DNA of 7,455 nucleotides, from contig CAMWQX010000046.1 in the NCBI GenBank assembly GCA_947176475.1, positions 1 through 7,455 on the forward strand, given 5' to 3'. A program made the position numbers and the translations under genes. This stretch comes from an uncultured Bacillota bacterium (GTDB taxonomy: Bacteria; Bacillota_I; Bacilli_A; RF39; UBA660). A model generated the notes under the pieces. That model did not search any database and had not been told where the DNA came from. It worked only from the letters and a program-made list of their open reading frames with translations. Of the stretch, positions 4,675-7,455 are shown piece after piece (the first letter of the stretch is position 1; each line of letters opens with the position of its first letter).

Positions 4675-6339
4675 ATTTGTTACTAATAAATCAGATGCAT
4701 TAATCGTCCAACAATAAGAATAATTTAAACTCTTAGGAGCATTATCTTCAAAAGAATCTAATCCATATCCGATAACTACATCATACACATCATCTAAGCT
4801 TTCCTTCATACCTAAGCCATATGTTGCATCAATATAACTATTCCAAGCTTCTAATTCTGCTAAAGAAAGTTTAGCATCTTCGTTATCTAAAATGGCATTT
4901 CTTGCAACTTCTCTTAAATCATCATTTAAAATATCCTCATACTTCGTATTTAAATATGCTTGTTGCTTAGAATTATCTAGCATATTTATCATAGCCAATA
5001 TTTTATGAAATTTATCGATTCTTCCGTTAAAACTGCTTGTAAATTTGCTAACAGGAACCGAATGCATTTGACCTTCTCTAAAGTAATAAATATATGGTCC
5101 TGCAATACAATCAAAACTATGTGCTAGAATATCCGTATTATCACAGTTTAAGATGTAATCATTAAATCTCGTTGAACAAGTAGATAAAATTTGATCAATT
5201 GATGCATATTTATCACTTGCTATACCCTTACTAATTGGCTTGATAAGTAATTTATAATAAAATGAATTTTCATCTAATAGCTGGCTTCTAACTTCATCAA
5301 TTTCTAAAAAATTAACTAATATATTCAAAATATTTTCATCACGACAATTAAAAGCCATAGCAAGAATTTGTTTTTTCAAAGTTTTAGTCGTTGATTTAGC
5401 AACTTGATCTAATAAATCTTGACTTATCTCTATATTCATATATTCTTGTGGAATCTTACTTAGTTCCATTACAGCATAATCTTTGTGAGACACACCTTCA
5501 TAAATAGGTTTAATAAGTAAATTATAATAGAATGAATTCTCATCCAATAGCGCATCTCTTATTACCTCAATTTCAAAGAATCTTGCTAATATATTTAGAA
5601 TCTTATCATTGTTACAGTCAAACACTAAAGATAAGATTTGTTTCTTTAAAGTTTTCGTTTTAGCTGATGCAATATGATCTAATAACTCTTTAGACATATT
5701 TCTATAAAAATAGTCTCTAGCATGCTTCTTACTTCCTAAAGCTAATACTAAATCAAGATTTAATCCTTCTTTAAATGCTCTTTCCATCAATCTAACATCA
5801 TCATAAACTCGTCCAGATAAAATATCTACTTCTGCTAAGTATTCTCTAAATTTTGAATTACTCATCAAAGTAATACTTTTTAAGACTTCTTTTATTTGTG
5901 GATAGCATTTATCATTTATTCTTTTTAATAGTTTTTTATCAGATAAGACATTTCTATTAAGCGTTAAAAGTTCGCGAACTCTTGAAATTTTATTAGTTCC
6001 ATTATTAACAAAATCAACTATTGGCATTAAAAGATCCATGTCATCAACCATACTTGGACATTTATGAATTAACTCTAAGAATAGACAATTAAATTCGGCA
6101 TTATGTGTCATAAGTTTCTTATAAGTTTCATTATCTTTAAGCCAAGGCATCTCTTTAAGCCATTTATTAGATTCTTTTAAATATATAGTTGTTTTTTCTC
6201 TTTCATATTTTCTAATTTCATTTTTAGTATTCTCAATCTTTTCCGTACTTGGTTTATTAGAATTTTCTGAATTAGTAATACTAAAAAGAACATCATATAA
6301 TTTCTTTAATTTTCCGTTAACAATGTCCAATCTCTTCAT
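4669..6339 (-). CDS. Unrecognised 556-aa helical repeat protein
   Basis: I do not recognise a family. The gene is real: it has a near-consensus promoter (6399-6371), the ribosome binding site AGGGGTGA (6352-6345) 5 nt before the ATG at 6339, and a shared terminator. The upstream in-frame GTG at 6348 lies in that ribosome binding site. There is no signal peptide or membrane helix, so it is probably cytoplasmic. Residues 1-60 are charged and coiled-coil-like. Residues 216-289 and 306-379 are two gapless tandem repeats (about 58% identical, 90-residue period) containing TKTLKKQIL, ILNIL and LLDENSFYY. A degenerate earlier unit may span 133-215. The pattern suggests an alpha-solenoid scaffold. 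Residues 390-556 are unrelated and acidic, with a strand-like segment GPYIYYFREGQ and a C-terminal NYSYCWTINASDLL. It is monocistronic and divergent from the carboxypeptidase. Function is unknown; protein binding is the default guess for such repeats. Confidence 0.85.
   Translation of the reverse strand: MKRLDIVNGKLKKLYDVLFSITNSENSNKPSTEKIENTKNEIRKYEREKTTIYLKESNKWLKEMPWLKDNETYKKLMTHNAEFNCLFLELIHKCPSMVDDMDLLMPIVDFVNNGTNKISRVRELLTLNRNVLSDKKLLKRINDKCYPQIKEVLKSITLMSNSKFREYLAEVDILSGRVYDDVRLMERAFKEGLNLDLVLALGSKKHARDYFYRNMSKELLDHIASAKTKTLKKQILSLVFDCNNDKILNILARFFEIEVIRDALLDENSFYYNLLIKPIYEGVSHKDYAVMELSKIPQEYMNIEISQDLLDQVAKSTTKTLKKQILAMAFNCRDENILNILVNFLEIDEVRSQLLDENSFYYKLLIKPISKGIASDKYASIDQILSTCSTRFNDYILNCDNTDILAHSFDCIAGPYIYYFREGQMHSVPVSKFTSSFNGRIDKFHKILAMINMLDNSKQQAYLNTKYEDILNDDLREVARNAILDNEDAKLSLAELEAWNSYIDATYGLGMKESLDDVYDVVIGYGLDSFEDNAPKSLNYSYCWTINASDLLVTNK
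5203..5424 (-). repeat. Protein repeat unit 2 (residues 306-379) of the 556-aa protein
   Basis: This unit encodes SQDLLDQVAKST through SDKYA. It aligns without gaps to the unit at 5473-5694, with 43 of 74 residues identical by hand count. The identical blocks are TKTLKKQIL, ILNIL, LLDENSFYY and LLIKPI. Confidence 0.9.
5473..5694 (-). repeat. Protein repeat unit 1 (residues 216-289) of the 556-aa protein
   Basis: This unit encodes SKELLDHIASAK through SHKDYA, 90 codons upstream of the second unit. DNA similarity is visible but eroded, mostly at synonymous and conservative sites. The duplication is therefore not recent and has been kept at the protein level. Confidence 0.9.
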
Positions 6340-6344
6340 AGAAT

Positions 6345-6352
6345 TCACCCCT
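6345..6352 (-). promoter_or_regulatory. Ribosome binding site of the 556-aa gene, decides the start
   Basis: AGGGGTGA ends 5 nt before the ATG at 6339-6337. The alternative GTG (6348-6346) is part of this Shine-Dalgarno sequence, so the three extra residues of the longest frame are rejected. Confidence 0.8.
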
Positions 6353-6370
6353 AATTAAATTTCGGTACAT

Positions 6371-6399
6371 ATTATACTTAAAAAAGTAAAAAAATGCAA
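6371..6399 (-). promoter_or_regulatory. Promoter of the 556-aa repeat-protein gene
   Basis: On the minus strand TTGCAT (6399-6394) and a perfect TATAAT (6376-6371) are separated by exactly 17 nt. The predicted start is near 6364, giving a leader of about 25 nt. The 6340-6436 gap holds this promoter and the divergent carboxypeptidase promoter back to back. Confidence 0.8.
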
Positions 6400-6406
6400 G
6401 TTTTCA

Positions 6407-6412
6407 TATAAT
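6407..6412 (+). promoter_or_regulatory. Candidate -10 box of the carboxypeptidase gene
   Basis: A perfect TATAAT would start transcription near 6419, 18 nt before the ATG at 6437. No acceptable -35 box is found 16-18 nt upstream and there is no TG extension, so the call is weak. TATACT at 6431-6436 directly abuts the ATG and could drive only a transcript starting inside the gene. Confidence 0.4.
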
Positions 6413-6436
6413 TTTATGTTGTGCATAAGTTATACT

Positions 6437-7455
6437 ATGAAAAAGATAATATTGTTAATTATGTTGTACTTAATACCATTTAGTGTTGAAGCCTCTGTTG
6501 TTGTGATGGATATGGACTCTAATCGCGTTTTATACGGTGTGAATGAAGAGGAAGAAATGCTTATTGCTTCTACTACTAAAATAATGACCGCTTTAGTCGT
6601 AATAAATAATACGAATATCAATGAAGTAATCACGATTGATCAAAGTGTTCTTAGAAGCTTTGGATCTGGTATATATGTCGAAGTCGGTGAAAAAATCAGT
6701 ATCAAAGACTTATTATATGGGCTCATGCTTAGAAGTGGCAATGATGCTGCTATCGCCTTATCTGAGTATGTTGGTGGTTCTGAAAGTGGCTTTGCTAAAC
6801 TTATGAATGAAATGGCTGAATCCCTTGGCATGTATCATACTCATTTTATTAATGCCTCTGGTTTAGAAAATGAAAAGGGCGAAGGAAATACTTCAACCGC
6901 GACAGATATGGCCTTACTTATGAGTTATGCCATGAAAAATGACATATTTAGAAGCATTACTTCCACTAAACATTATATGGCTAAAACTAACTATAAAACT
7001 TATGATTGGTACAACAAAAATAAACTTCTAACCAATTATAAATATACAACTGGAGGAAAGACGGGGTATACCGAAAAAGCCTATCGAACTTTAGTTACAT
7101 CAGCTAGTAAAGATAATAAAAATCTAACTGTTGTAACTCTTAATCAAAGAGATGACTTTGCCATTCATCAAAGCCTTTATGAAGAATACTTTAATAAATA
7201 CAAATTAGTTAAAGTCATAGATAAAAAGGAATTCATGAAAGAAGAAAAAGGGTATATTGAAAATGATGTAAACATGCTTCTTACGGATGAAGAGATAAAA
7301 CACATTAAAATTGAAGTAAAAAAAGTAGATGATTCAACCAATAGGATTGGTTATGTAACCGTAAGTCTCGATGATGAAGAATACATAAAAGAAAATATTT
7401 ATAAAATAACTGAAGAAAATAAAAAAACAATAAAGTTATCCTTATGGGATAAAAT
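6437..7455 (+). CDS. D-alanyl-D-alanine carboxypeptidase, DacF/PBP5 type (3' end outside window)
   Basis: This is a low-molecular-weight penicillin-binding protein (peptidase S11) that removes the terminal D-Ala from peptidoglycan stem peptides outside the membrane, limiting cross-linking. I translated 339 residues before the window ends. MKK and a hydrophobic stretch to residue 15 form a signal peptide, with likely cleavage after VEA19. All three catalytic motifs are present: S45-T-T-K48 (nucleophile Ser45), S100-G-N102 and K208-T-G210 within TGGKTGYTEKA. Other family landmarks are RSGNDAA and NASGLE. After about residue 245 comes the beta-rich PBP5 C-terminal domain. Perhaps 30-60 residues, including the amphipathic anchor, lie beyond the edge. 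ATG 6437 gives the canonical MKK signal peptide. An in-frame ATG at 6416 would add seven residues but would lie upstream of the predicted transcript. Neither has a good Shine-Dalgarno sequence. It is related to Bacillus DacF/DacA, but I cannot choose the paralogue. Confidence 0.95.
   Translation, partial: MKKIILLIMLYLIPFSVEASVVVMDMDSNRVLYGVNEEEEMLIASTTKIMTALVVINNTNINEVITIDQSVLRSFGSGIYVEVGEKISIKDLLYGLMLRSGNDAAIALSEYVGGSESGFAKLMNEMAESLGMYHTHFINASGLENEKGEGNTSTATDMALLMSYAMKNDIFRSITSTKHYMAKTNYKTYDWYNKNKLLTNYKYTTGGKTGYTEKAYRTLVTSASKDNKNLTVVTLNQRDDFAIHQSLYEEYFNKYKLVKVIDKKEFMKEEKGYIENDVNMLLTDEEIKHIKIEVKKVDDSTNRIGYVTVSLDDEEYIKENIYKITEENKKTIKLSLWDK

Noticed and set aside
6430..6831. Two minus-strand reading frames (6430-6633 and 6640-6831)
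   Set aside because: Both are antisense to the carboxypeptidase gene, whose catalytic motifs are intact. They are low-complexity shadows.
1..7455. CRISPR array, tRNA, rRNA, riboswitch or complete insertion sequence
   Set aside because: I saw no spaced direct repeats, no cloverleaf-like or rRNA-like segments, no long structured leader (all gaps are under 110 nt) and no transposase.

Overview
The window is AT-rich (about 30% GC by eye) and densely packed. It carries genes typical of low-GC Gram-positive bacteria: spoVS, recX, a sporulation/vegetative-type D-Ala-D-Ala carboxypeptidase and a CapA-family protein. All tryptophans are TGG, TGA occurs as a stop (first gene) and no reading frame contains an internal TGA, so the standard bacterial code is used rather than the mycoplasma code. 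The best guess is a Bacillota (Firmicutes) genome, perhaps one of the small-genome gut Bacilli lineages (RF39/Erysipelotrichales-like). That placement is inference from composition and gene content, not from a marker gene.

Layout. Bases 1-815 (+) hold the 3' part of an ORF6N-domain gene fused to a PLD-like C-terminal domain. It is phage or mobile-type DNA, contains a perfect 31-nt palindrome, and uses alanine codons unlike its neighbours. Then come spoVS (880-1140, +) and an unknown 106-aa protein with its own strong promoter (1207-1527, +). The latter converges on a membrane-anchored CapA-family metallophosphatase-like protein (1554-2777, -) across a shared hairpin terminator. Divergent from the CapA gene is a compact three-gene operon on the + strand: recX (2882-3640), a two-helix membrane protein overlapping it by 11 nt (3630-3959), and a Nudix plus winged-helix NrtR-type regulator (3971-4645). 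That operon converges, again over a hairpin terminator, on an unknown 556-aa helical repeat protein (4669-6339, -). Divergent from that, a D-alanyl-D-alanine carboxypeptidase (6437 onward, +) runs off the right edge.

How the genes relate. The only real operon is recX-membrane protein-NrtR-like, which links RecA modulation with a probable sensor of NAD/ADP-ribose metabolites. The other genes look like single transcription units with their own promoters and very short leaders. The carboxypeptidase and the CapA-like protein act at the cell envelope. SpoVS is a cytoplasmic sporulation-associated factor.

I see no complete new multi-gene system. The parts most worth a second look are the palindrome-bearing ORF6N/PLD gene next to spoVS, the unrecognised repeat protein, and the NrtR-like regulator with a damaged Nudix box co-transcribed with recX. 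Several start codons are moved inward from the longest reading frame because the ribosome binding site and family length point to an internal ATG.
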